Positions 40,085 through 47,140 of a DNA stretch of 64,000 nt are shown here, piece by piece; position 1 is the first letter of the stretch, and each line of letters opens with the position of its first letter. The position numbers and the translations under genes were made by a program. A model generated the notes under the pieces. The model ran no database searches, was not told the DNA's origin, and saw only the letters and a list, made by a program, of their open reading frames with translations. Source of the DNA: a virus; IMG/VR virus record IMGVR_UViG_3300030333_007852, positions 1 to 64,000 of that record. The stretch is one strand, 5' to 3'.

Positions 40085-40480
40085 TTCTCCATATGGTTTG
40101 TATTTACCCGATGCCATTAATTCCTTATTTTTTTTGACTAATTCTTTACGTTTTGTCCCGCCAGCTTTCTCATCAGCAATAACTTCATTAGTATGTACTC
40201 TTAAAAATTTCCATCGTTTTTCTACCGCTTCAATAGCCTCTTCTAATGTTTCATAGTATATAGGAGTATCATCATAGGTATTGTTAAAGCTTTGGTTAAG
40301 TCTGTAACCTTGAGCTAAAGGTTTATAAGTGGTTTTTTCAAATACATGTTTGGTTGCAGGATCTACTTCACCTTTTTCATATCTCATTACTGAAAGATAC
40401 CCGGTATCATAATCTCTAATATACCAAACATTACCGGAATCACTTTTATGCCAAGTGTGCCAACGATCGTAATCTTTCAT
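40082..40480 (-). CDS. Hypothetical protein
   Basis: 132 residues, rich in Tyr and Trp in the first 40 (WHTWHKSDSGNVWYIRDYDT), with a basic helical C-terminus (KRKELVKKNKELMASGKY). No domain recognised. It follows the next gene upstream directly (stop/start overlap at 40480), so the two share a transcript with the TATAAT-class gene at 40958. Confidence 0.6.
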   Translation of the reverse strand: MKDYDRWHTWHKSDSGNVWYIRDYDTGYLSVMRYEKGEVDPATKHVFEKTTYKPLAQGYRLNQSFNNTYDDTPIYYETLEEAIEAVEKRWKFLRVHTNEVIADEKAGGTKRKELVKKNKELMASGKYKPYGE

Positions 40481-40722
40481 TAATTATAAACCCAGACGTG
40501 CACTTTCTTATTATGTTTTGCTTTAGGAACAAAACCTTCATCTACCATGTAAGTAATAACGTTATCCACGAATTTTTTAGTTTTTTTATCACCCATTTTA
40601 GGGGTTTTAATAAAAATATTCTCATTCTTAGTTAACGCTATATCGCAGTTAAGAAGACTTAAGTATTTTGATCCAAAGGTCAATAATTTTAGATCGGGTA
40701 CCTTTTCAAAAAAATTGGCCAT
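40480..40722 (-). CDS. Hypothetical protein
   Basis: 80 residues, basic (pattern KTKKFVDNVITYMVDEGFVPK), alternating strand and helix, with a C-terminal KKVHVWVYN strand. No domain recognised. It lies 14 bp after the gene at 40737 and touches the gene at 40082. Confidence 0.55.
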   Translation of the reverse strand: MANFFEKVPDLKLLTFGSKYLSLLNCDIALTKNENIFIKTPKMGDKKTKKFVDNVITYMVDEGFVPKAKHNKKVHVWVYN

Positions 40723-40736
40723 ACCTCATCAAATAC

Positions 40737-40958
40737 TTATTGTTCGATGAAGCCTTTATCAAGCGAATAAACTAGTTGTGATTCATTAAAATAAACTTCC
40801 TTAATTTCTTGGAATTTCCAATTAATGCCATCTTGCACTTCTTTATGGGCTTCCATTGCAGAAAATGCATTAACATTGACGATCTCATCCGCGGCAGGAT
40901 TCAATCCAGACATATCATCTCTGACACCAACAACAACTTTATAAGCATTTGTCTTCAT
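40737..40958 (-). CDS. Hypothetical protein
   Basis: 73 residues. The pattern YKVVVGVRDDMSGLN, then VNAFSAMEAHKEVQDGI, resembles small ferredoxin-like folds, but no family is named. A TATAAT box ends 7 nt upstream, making this the first gene of a three-gene, probably early operon (40958 to 40082). Confidence 0.6.
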   Translation of the reverse strand: MKTNAYKVVVGVRDDMSGLNPAADEIVNVNAFSAMEAHKEVQDGINWKFQEIKEVYFNESQLVYSLDKGFIEQ

Positions 40959-40965
40959 ACGTAAA

Positions 40966-40971
40966 ATTATA
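40966..40971 (-). promoter_or_regulatory. Early-type -10 box (TATAAT)
   Basis: Ends 7 nt before the ATG at 40958, in the spacer shared with the divergent holin gene. Confidence 0.55.
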
Positions 40972-40994
40972 TGAAAAATCTACTACTAATCAAC

Positions 40995-41000
40995 TAAATA
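40995..41000 (+). promoter_or_regulatory. Late-type promoter hexamer TAAATA
   Basis: CTAAATATTTTTATG: ends 5 nt before the ATG at 41006 and decides that start over an upstream in-frame one. Confidence 0.6.
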
Positions 41001-41005
41001 TTTTT

Positions 41006-41569
41006 ATGTTAGGAATAAGCAGTCTTATATCTGGTTTAGCTGGACCGGTATCTGGAGTGATAAACAAGTTTATCTCCAAGAAAGAAGACCAAATGAAAGC
41101 GCAAGCTGAGCTTGATAGAATTCAAAAAGACTTTGAGAAAAAGTTAATTGATCAACAAAGCCAGATGTTAAATGCACAAAAAGACTTAATAACCGCAGAG
41201 GTTACAGGTCACCCTTTCCAGAGAAACTGGAGACCAGCACTTATGTGGATTATTATTCTTATCATTGCTAACAATTATCTTGTCGCTCCCATCGTTAATC
41301 AATTGTCCACTGTATTTGGTTGGGGAACTATACTCCCGTTGTTAGAGCTACCGGATAAGTTGTTTAATCTTATGTCTATAGGCTTGGGAGGTTATATAGT
41401 AGGCAGAAGTGCAGAGAAGATAGTTCCTCAGATGGCAGAATCCAAAGCTCTTATTACTGCAGGAACTACTCCTGAAAAGCTTGAAAAGAAAAAGGCCGCT
41501 AAACAAGAAATAGAAGAACATGTAAAAGAGATAACAAAACCTAAGAAGGATTTAGGTTTTAGATTCTAA
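41006..41569 (+). CDS. Holin (three-TM, gene-transfer-agent-type)
   Basis: 187 residues. After a short hydrophobic start and a coiled segment (about 25-60), HPFQRNWRPALMW leads into TM helices (about 78-100) and a final PDKLFNLMSIGLGGYIVGRS, the pattern of the 3TM holin family found in many marine phages and gene transfer agents. It ends in a charged Lys/Glu tail. Such holins permeabilise the inner membrane to release the endolysin; no endolysin is recognised in this window. Late expression is supported by the hexamer. Convergent with the next gene (11-bp overlap). Confidence 0.75.
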   Translation: MLGISSLISGLAGPVSGVINKFISKKEDQMKAQAELDRIQKDFEKKLIDQQSQMLNAQKDLITAEVTGHPFQRNWRPALMWIIILIIANNYLVAPIVNQLSTVFGWGTILPLLELPDKLFNLMSIGLGGYIVGRSAEKIVPQMAESKALITAGTTPEKLEKKKAAKQEIEEHVKEITKPKKDLGFRF

Positions 41570-41960
41570 ATAAAGCAGTACTCGTACCTCTTTTTAAGAT
41601 AGCAAGAGAACTCCATTTATCTAAATTAATGTTTTCGAAGAGCTTTACTTTTGGTCTTGGGTGTAAGAAATGAACTTGACTACCTTCAATGTCATAATCC
41701 CCTACATTTGTACAATAAACGTGAGTATACCTATCAGAAAAGTTTAATTGCATTTCAACGTCACTAAAGCTTTCATGCAAAAGCTTATAGATAGAAGGTA
41801 AATTATTGGTACCTGAAGCTTGATATAATTCTAATAATTTCTTTTCGAAATTAATAGGTTCGGAAAATTTAACGTGTTTGGATACTTTATTTACTTTTTC
41901 GTATGGACTATTATGTGTAGAAAAATATTTTTCTAGAAGAATGTTATTGTCTTTGTCCAT
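41559..41960 (-). CDS. Hypothetical late protein
   Basis: 133 residues, mixed charge, with a Phe/His-rich middle (HVYCTNVGDYDIEGSQVHFL). No domain recognised. A TAAATA hexamer ends 5 nt before the ATG, and the stop lies inside the convergent holin gene. Confidence 0.65.
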   Translation of the reverse strand: MDKDNNILLEKYFSTHNSPYEKVNKVSKHVKFSEPINFEKKLLELYQASGTNNLPSIYKLLHESFSDVEMQLNFSDRYTHVYCTNVGDYDIEGSQVHFLHPRPKVKLFENINLDKWSSLAILKRGTSTALFRI

Positions 41961-41965
41961 ACATA

Positions 41966-41971
41966 TATTTA
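41966..41971 (-). promoter_or_regulatory. Late-type promoter hexamer TAAATA
   Basis: GGATAAATATATGTATGG: ends 5 nt before the ATG at 41960. Confidence 0.6.
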
Positions 41972-42166
41972 TCCGAATAAGAGATTATCTTTGTTACTTT
42001 TTTCTTCGTAAACTTTATTATAGCATTCTGAGCATAATTGACCGCACCCTTCTACATAGTAATTTCTATAATCAATATGTGTATTCTCAGTGTAAGGTGT
42101 GTCGCATTTGCAAATCACGCACTTGTCAAGTTTAACTCCGTCAGTTTCAGTTATTAAGTTGTTCAT
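41969..42166 (-). CDS. Small zinc-finger protein
   Basis: 65 residues. CVICKCDTPY and, after about 20 residues, QLCSECY give two Cys pairs for one zinc site, separated by THIDYRNYYVEGCG. I associate this Asp-Tyr-Arg-x-Tyr-Tyr-Val-Glu-Gly spacer with small proteins of other T4-like phages. Function unknown; a nucleic-acid or protein contact is likely. It overlaps the tail-fibre gene upstream by 4 bp. Confidence 0.65.
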   Translation of the reverse strand: MNNLITETDGVKLDKCVICKCDTPYTENTHIDYRNYYVEGCGQLCSECYNKVYEEKSNKDNLLFG

Positions 42167-43386
42167 AAAGCTTCATAATATTCTATTACAACTGAACCAG
42201 ATTGTGATGATCCAGATTGATAAGAACCAGCAGATCCAGGTCCTTCGCTACCCCAAAAGGATGCCTCACTATCATAAGATCTATTATCTCCTTTACCGGA
42301 GGGAATGTTAATTACATCACCTAAAGCAGCTCCTCCTGGTACCGTATTAGTTTGAGTACCAGTAGCTACTTGACCAACACCCCCTGCAGCTCTAAATGTC
42401 TGCAGTGTGTTAGATGAATCATAAAATTTTAACCATGTTGATTGTGCAGAATCATAATTACCACGGAAGTGATTACCAACCCTATAAGTAATTGTTCTCA
42501 TAGAAGGGTCGCTAGATATCTTAGCATAAAAAATTAATGCACCACCCGGTGCACCTGAAGCAGCACCACCTGTCATGTATATTTTTACTATACAACCCGG
42601 GTTGTTAGGTAAAGTAAATGCTCTTTGGCCTGATGTAGTATCTACATGTAATTTAGGTACACCTGCCCATGTTATTCTACCTGTGTCGTCTACATTAAAA
42701 CCAGCACCCGTTTGTACTCCAGCAGAGTTATACTTATCACCTGCATTATTCAATTCTTCATTACCAATAGATACAATATCTTTAAATGAAACATTAGTTA
42801 ATGTATTATCAGTTTTTCTACCAATAACACTATTTTGATTAACTGCTAATCCTTCAGCTGCAGATTCTGTATTTCCACTGTTACCTAACAAACTTACAGG
42901 ACTAATGGAAGAAAGTTTACTAAAAGGAATTTCTTTTACCTGAAGTTTATTGTCATCTGTAAATTGAATGGTTTGGTCATCTACTAAAACATTCATCTTA
43001 CTGTCGGTATCAACCTTTAAACCTGTACCAACTTTAGCAGCAATTCCTAATAAATCGTAACCAGATAATGCAAATACATCTAAAGTTTCATTAGATAAAC
43101 TTCCAGAATATCCTGTTTTTCTTGCATATAAATTACCACCGAATGTAAAAAAATCACCAGGCATTGGACTCTCTGCAGCAACTAAACTAAAATCGCTAAT
43201 ATTACCAAGATATTTTACACCCGCAGCTTCACCGGTACCGCTACCATTACCCACAAAAAGTCGTTCGGTGTCGGTCGTATAACCGAGCTCACCTTCTTCT
43301 AGCACTATTTGTTGTCTTTGACTATTAGAACCTTTACGAACTAATGACCTTATAATTGTGTTTTCTGTAATTTCTACGTTAGCCAT
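42163..43386 (-). CDS. Tail fibre with Mtd-N-like head domain
   Basis: 407 residues. The first 50 (IRSLVRKGSNSQRQQIVLEE, then GELGYTTDTERLFVGNG) match the N-terminal attachment domain shared by major tropism determinant-type and many marine tail-fibre proteins. The C-terminal 150 are Gly/Ser-rich with an N-P-G-C-I-V-K-I-Y strand and end SGSVVIEYYEAL, like a glycine-rich fibre tip. It is a paralog of the next gene upstream (shared head domain, different body). Probable receptor-binding protein. Confidence 0.75.
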   Translation of the reverse strand: MANVEITENTIIRSLVRKGSNSQRQQIVLEEGELGYTTDTERLFVGNGSGTGEAAGVKYLGNISDFSLVAAESPMPGDFFTFGGNLYARKTGYSGSLSNETLDVFALSGYDLLGIAAKVGTGLKVDTDSKMNVLVDDQTIQFTDDNKLQVKEIPFSKLSSISPVSLLGNSGNTESAAEGLAVNQNSVIGRKTDNTLTNVSFKDIVSIGNEELNNAGDKYNSAGVQTGAGFNVDDTGRITWAGVPKLHVDTTSGQRAFTLPNNPGCIVKIYMTGGAASGAPGGALIFYAKISSDPSMRTITYRVGNHFRGNYDSAQSTWLKFYDSSNTLQTFRAAGGVGQVATGTQTNTVPGGAALGDVINIPSGKGDNRSYDSEASFWGSEGPGSAGSYQSGSSQSGSVVIEYYEAL

Positions 43387-43387
43387 G

Positions 43388-45433
43388 TTATCTAAATTTA
43401 ATTAATGTTGCAGTAAAAAGAGTATTACCATCATCAGCTGTTAATTGATTAGATGGATCTTGTGCAGGTAATACTACGCTTGTAAAAGGTTGATTATATG
43501 CATAAGGAGAAGTTAGTTTATAACTAGTATAAAAAGCTGAGTTAAGTTTGGATACATCAGGAGAACCAGATGTAGAGTTAGGTGTAAAATTAGTTGCACC
43601 ACCTAAACCTACATTAATACGATTTACAACACCATCTGTATAACCTTTCTTTGATGAAGTAAAAGTCATAGTTGATGTACCAGAGTCATACGACACTGCA
43701 TAATTATTAGCAAATGCTGTATGAGCTTGTAAAGCAGAAACAGTACTGTCACCTAAATTATCAGGTGTAGTATCGCCTGATATATCGACTTCAATCATAT
43801 AAGATTTGCGCCCTCTTCTGTATGAAGTATTGGAAATGTCGGGTGCTGTTCCACCTCCTGTAAAATTATACCAAACACAATATCTGTTATCATCAGCATC
43901 ATAAACTAAAAAGTACTTACCATCTAATGCAGCTGCTGGTGTAGGAAATGAATCAATTGTATGAACTGAACCAATACCTAAAGTAGTAAATGTTTTATTT
44001 GTTGTAGTTAAGCTTAACCAACCTAATTTTGAAATTCCTAATTTACCAGATGTGTTATCACCTGCTGAATAACCACTACCTTGTTTACCTTCACAATTTG
44101 CAGCTTGTTCATAAGTTACATCAGCAGCAGTACCGGTACTAATACCGTATGTAGCTGGATCAGGACCTTGAGCTAATGTTGCGTCAAATGTAGGTGTATA
44201 TCCTTTATCTAAATCGTGAATGTAAAGCTCACCGGTGGACGACCCTTCCCAAACATCAAACTTTCTTTCACCATATTCATTTTCTATGAATCTAATTGCG
44301 TCAATAATATTTGAAATTAAAGTTGCTTGAGTTGAATTGTAATCACAAGCAGCAATGGTATATTGAGGGTAAGCTGCACTAAATGCATCTTTTGCTGTAT
44401 CATCACCTGCAGACTGAATAAACACGGCATAATAATTACCGCTTCCAGAAGGTAAGATAAAACACTTATTTTCGTAATTAGTATCAACGGAAGTATCACC
44501 ACCTACATTGGTTAATTTAATATTATTATTTGAACCTTGATCATCTACGAATGCAGCAGGTAAGGACGTATTAGTTATAACACCTGGAAAATCTTCCCTA
44601 TTTAAAAAGTAAAAAGGTGTTGTTAAATTATCACCAGAAAGTGTAGTAGAAGAACTATCATTTTGTCCTGTTACTCTTACAATAGAGTCACTTCTTGAAG
44701 ATGAAGTAGATTTAAACGACCCTGAAATACGTGAACCGTCAATTTTATCAGCAGTAGATCTGTTAACACCTTGTAATAATTTATTAGCATCAAGATCAGT
44801 AGCAATTGGAAAAGTAGGTGAATTATTAACCTTAGTAAATTGAGATGCAGTCATGAAACCCGGATTGGTATTATCAGCATTAGAATGGTGTTGGTCTGTA
44901 CCAGATTCGTAACAACCTAAACTGCCATGAGAAATATCTGTAAGATTACCTACTACTATTTCATTACTACCATTAAAAGATAATAAAGCTGTTGTTTGAG
45001 AATCAGAGGCTAAATTAACATAAGGATCGTTACTACCATCTAAAGCTAAACCAGCTCCGACTGTAGATAAAGTCATTCCTGAAGCTTTAACAGATAAAAC
45101 ATTTTTAGAATCATATTCTAGCGTAGTGCCATCTACTTTGGGGTTTAAATTAACCCAATTATCAACACTATTAAAGTCAGTCCCGGTTAAAGAATAAAAA
45201 ACATTATTTTGATAAGTAAAATCTCCGGGTTCAGCATAGGTTATATCAGCAATACCTTGAACTTGGAAATTATAAGCTCCTACAGGCTTACCTCCTAATA
45301 GAGCACCGTCACCTACATAAACTCTTTTGGTGTCAGTAGTATAACCTAATTCACCTTCGTCTAATACAACTTTCTTTCTATCTAGGTTTAGACCTCTTCT
45401 TAATTTTATCTTTGCTGCGTCTACCGTAGGCAT
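43388..45433 (-). CDS. Tail fibre with Mtd-N-like head domain
   Basis: 681 residues. The head domain KIKLRRGLNLDRKKVVLDEG, then ELGYTTDTKRVYVGDG, matches that of the 407-residue neighbour closely. The body is Ser/Thr/Asn/Asp-rich, beta-type, with repeating hydrophobic-polar alternation; no enzymatic motif. It is the first gene of a two-fibre operon with a late hexamer 7 nt upstream; the next gene starts 1 bp after its stop. Probable side or long tail fibre. Confidence 0.7.
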   Translation of the reverse strand: MPTVDAAKIKLRRGLNLDRKKVVLDEGELGYTTDTKRVYVGDGALLGGKPVGAYNFQVQGIADITYAEPGDFTYQNNVFYSLTGTDFNSVDNWVNLNPKVDGTTLEYDSKNVLSVKASGMTLSTVGAGLALDGSNDPYVNLASDSQTTALLSFNGSNEIVVGNLTDISHGSLGCYESGTDQHHSNADNTNPGFMTASQFTKVNNSPTFPIATDLDANKLLQGVNRSTADKIDGSRISGSFKSTSSSRSDSIVRVTGQNDSSSTTLSGDNLTTPFYFLNREDFPGVITNTSLPAAFVDDQGSNNNIKLTNVGGDTSVDTNYENKCFILPSGSGNYYAVFIQSAGDDTAKDAFSAAYPQYTIAACDYNSTQATLISNIIDAIRFIENEYGERKFDVWEGSSTGELYIHDLDKGYTPTFDATLAQGPDPATYGISTGTAADVTYEQAANCEGKQGSGYSAGDNTSGKLGISKLGWLSLTTTNKTFTTLGIGSVHTIDSFPTPAAALDGKYFLVYDADDNRYCVWYNFTGGGTAPDISNTSYRRGRKSYMIEVDISGDTTPDNLGDSTVSALQAHTAFANNYAVSYDSGTSTMTFTSSKKGYTDGVVNRINVGLGGATNFTPNSTSGSPDVSKLNSAFYTSYKLTSPYAYNQPFTSVVLPAQDPSNQLTADDGNTLFTATLIKFR

Positions 45434-45440
45434 ATATGAT

Positions 45441-45446
45441 TATTTA
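45441..45446 (-). promoter_or_regulatory. Late-type promoter hexamer TAAATA
   Basis: Ends 7 nt before the ATG at 45433. Confidence 0.55.
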
Positions 45447-45451
45447 TTACT

Positions 45452-45679
45452 CTAGCTTGAATCTAAAGATTTTGTGAAATCATATTCATCAATATATTTT
45501 GAGACAAGATCTTTTTGAATTCTGAAATTTTTATGAACTGTACTAGCGTTCATACAAATTAATGTTCCATGAAGATAAGCTTTTGTTACTTTCGTAACCG
45601 CGGAAATGCTAGTTCCCTCATCCTCATTACTTCTTAACATATAAAATATAACAGGTTTACCATTAACTTCTGCATTCAT
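45452..45679 (-). CDS. Hypothetical protein
   Basis: 75 residues, mixed charge (VTKVTKAYLHGTLICMNAST). No domain recognised. Its start overlaps the end of the Cys-rich 293-residue gene by 17 bp, implying translational coupling with it. Confidence 0.55.
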   Translation of the reverse strand: MNAEVNGKPVIFYMLRSNEDEGTSISAVTKVTKAYLHGTLICMNASTVHKNFRIQKDLVSKYIDEYDFTKSLDSS

Positions 45680-46544
45680 TGCACGTTGTTACTTTTTTAA
45701 CCTGTACCAATATTTCGTCATTGGTGCCCTTACGTTCAGTGTCAGTAGCACTTTGTACAGTTGCACTGCAACAGTTCAAGTTACCGTTATATTGATACAA
45801 CTCAACTTGCTCCCCAGGAGTAAAGTTCATATCTCTACCGGTGTCAAGATAACCTACAGCAGGACATCCATCAACCATCAAATTAATACCGTATCCATTC
45901 ATAACATAGATACAACCATCCTGAGCAGTTACAATATCAGGATCAGCTTGAGGTGTTTCATTAGTAGGGGTAACGCATGCACTTGTTACGCATGTAGTAG
46001 CTGGTGCAGGTTCAGTACAACTAGTTGATGCAGTAGCAGGACTAGTTTCAGTATATGGTTTAGGTTCGTTAGTACAACAACCAGAGACTACTTTTGTTGT
46101 CTCATAAAAATCGATTTGTTCTGTACATGTTGTTGTTACTTCAGGTGTGCATGTTACTTCAGGTGTAGCAGTGCAAGTAACTTGAGGTAACGGTACAGGT
46201 GTTTCAATTGAACATGTCAAATTAGGTTTACAAAAATTAGTGTCAATAGGTTTATACTGATGACAATTTTTTTCAGGTTTCTTAAATTGGGTAGAATAAG
46301 GTGATGTTCTATAACCATATGCAGAACAACAATTAGGTGAAGTGTTAATTGTTGAACAATTAGGTTTATTATATGAAACGGGCTGAGGTGGGTTAGCAGG
46401 ACTAGAAAATGAAGGAGTGGTGATAGGTGCTTGACAATTAACAGGGTTTGCTGGTGATGTCAAACTTGGTGTGCTAGTAGTAGCTACATACATTCTACAA
46501 GTTTGTTTTCTTCTCCAAAGTAGTCTTCTAAGCCATCTGAACAT
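45663..46544 (-). CDS. Cys/Thr/Pro-rich protein, probably virion
   Basis: 293 residues. A very basic start (MFRWLRRLLWRRKQTC) is followed by about 190 residues of Thr/Pro/Ser/Cys-rich low-complexity sequence (TSPANPVNCQAP, VTCTATPEVTCTPEVT) and a more ordered C-terminal 90 (about 200-293) with paired Cys (NLNCCSATVQ). The many Cys residues suggest disulfide bonding outside the cell. No family recognised. The sequence before the ATG (ATAACTATTTTT) is a variant of the late hexamer region also seen before 9191. Confidence 0.6.
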   Translation of the reverse strand: MFRWLRRLLWRRKQTCRMYVATTSTPSLTSPANPVNCQAPITTPSFSSPANPPQPVSYNKPNCSTINTSPNCCSAYGYRTSPYSTQFKKPEKNCHQYKPIDTNFCKPNLTCSIETPVPLPQVTCTATPEVTCTPEVTTTCTEQIDFYETTKVVSGCCTNEPKPYTETSPATASTSCTEPAPATTCVTSACVTPTNETPQADPDIVTAQDGCIYVMNGYGINLMVDGCPAVGYLDTGRDMNFTPGEQVELYQYNGNLNCCSATVQSATDTERKGTNDEILVQVKKVTTCNECRS

Positions 46545-46580
46545 AAAAATAGTTATAGATTAGCTATGTTAAATCAACTA

Positions 46581-46865
46581 TTACGCTGTAACAATATTAG
46601 TAATTATACCGTTAGTAATAGTTAATGTAGCAGTACCTGTTGGGGTGTTCAATACTAACTCTTGAGTTGACCCCATTAAATTGTTAATATAAAATTCTTC
46701 AGCACTTAAGGACATTACGCTCAATCCTGTATACCCAGAACTTAAAGTTTGAATACCAGAAGTAGAGTTATATGTAGAATCAATTAAGTTAGTGAATTGT
46801 TCTTGAGAGGGTACATCGCCTGTTTCGAAGTACCCTTTGAGAGTCGTAATGTCCTGTCTTGCCAT
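46581..46865 (-). CDS. Small tail-fibre-associated protein
   Basis: 94 residues. The start (ITTLKGYFETGDVPSQEQFT, then NLIDSTYN) is a pattern found at the N-terminus of many aquatic phage fibre or baseplate-attached proteins: a helix with Phe-x-Thr-Gly-Asp-x-Pro-x-x-x-Gln-Phe. The rest is Ser/Thr-rich beta sequence. It may be an attachment adaptor. A late hexamer ends 5 nt upstream. Confidence 0.6.
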   Translation of the reverse strand: MARQDITTLKGYFETGDVPSQEQFTNLIDSTYNSTSGIQTLSSGYTGLSVMSLSAEEFYINNLMGSTQELVLNTPTGTATLTITNGIITNIVTA

Positions 46866-46870
46866 GTATT

Positions 46871-46876
46871 TATTTA
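46871..46876 (-). promoter_or_regulatory. Late-type promoter hexamer TAAATA
   Basis: Within AATAAATAAATACATGG; this copy ends 5 nt before the ATG at 46865. Confidence 0.6.
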
Positions 46877-46880
46877 TTAA

Positions 46881-47126
46881 CTAGCAACTGCCGCAGCAAT
46901 AATTTACTCTTTCAGCTGTACTTGGGCAATTTGTCGCTGCCGCTCTATCAGCTGTACTTGGACAAGAGGCCGCTGCACTTTGACATCCACAATCAGAAGA
47001 GCCGCAACATGTTGCAGCGCAAGTAGTTGCCCTATCAGCTGTGCTAGGACATGTTGAAGATGTAGGTTGACATTGGCTAGAATATGACTGGCCACCGCAT
47101 GATGTTTCGTAATTACATTCGCTCAT
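46881..47126 (-). CDS. Small Cys-rich repeat protein
   Basis: 81 residues, about 14 of them Cys. Three copies of C-P-S-T-A-(D/E)-R-(A/V) (near 26, 55 and 67) alternate with Cys clusters (CAATCCGSSDCGCQ) and a C-terminal YCCGSC. No hydrophobic core, so disulfides or metal would have to hold it together. It lies directly upstream of the portal gene in map order (12 bp), with a late hexamer 8 nt before the ATG. No family recognised. Confidence 0.6.
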   Translation of the reverse strand: MSECNYETSCGGQSYSSQCQPTSSTCPSTADRATTCAATCCGSSDCGCQSAAASCPSTADRAAATNCPSTAERVNYCCGSC

Positions 47127-47134
47127 AACAAAAT

Positions 47135-47140
47135 TATTTA
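47135..47140 (-). promoter_or_regulatory. Late-type promoter hexamer TAAATA
   Basis: Ends 8 nt before the ATG at 47126 and overlaps the stop codon of the portal gene. Confidence 0.55.

Noticed and set aside
42163-45433. Diversity-generating retroelement suggested by Mtd-N-like fibre domains
   Set aside because: No reverse transcriptase gene and no template/variable repeat pair seen in the window; the shared domain is only the virion-attachment end.
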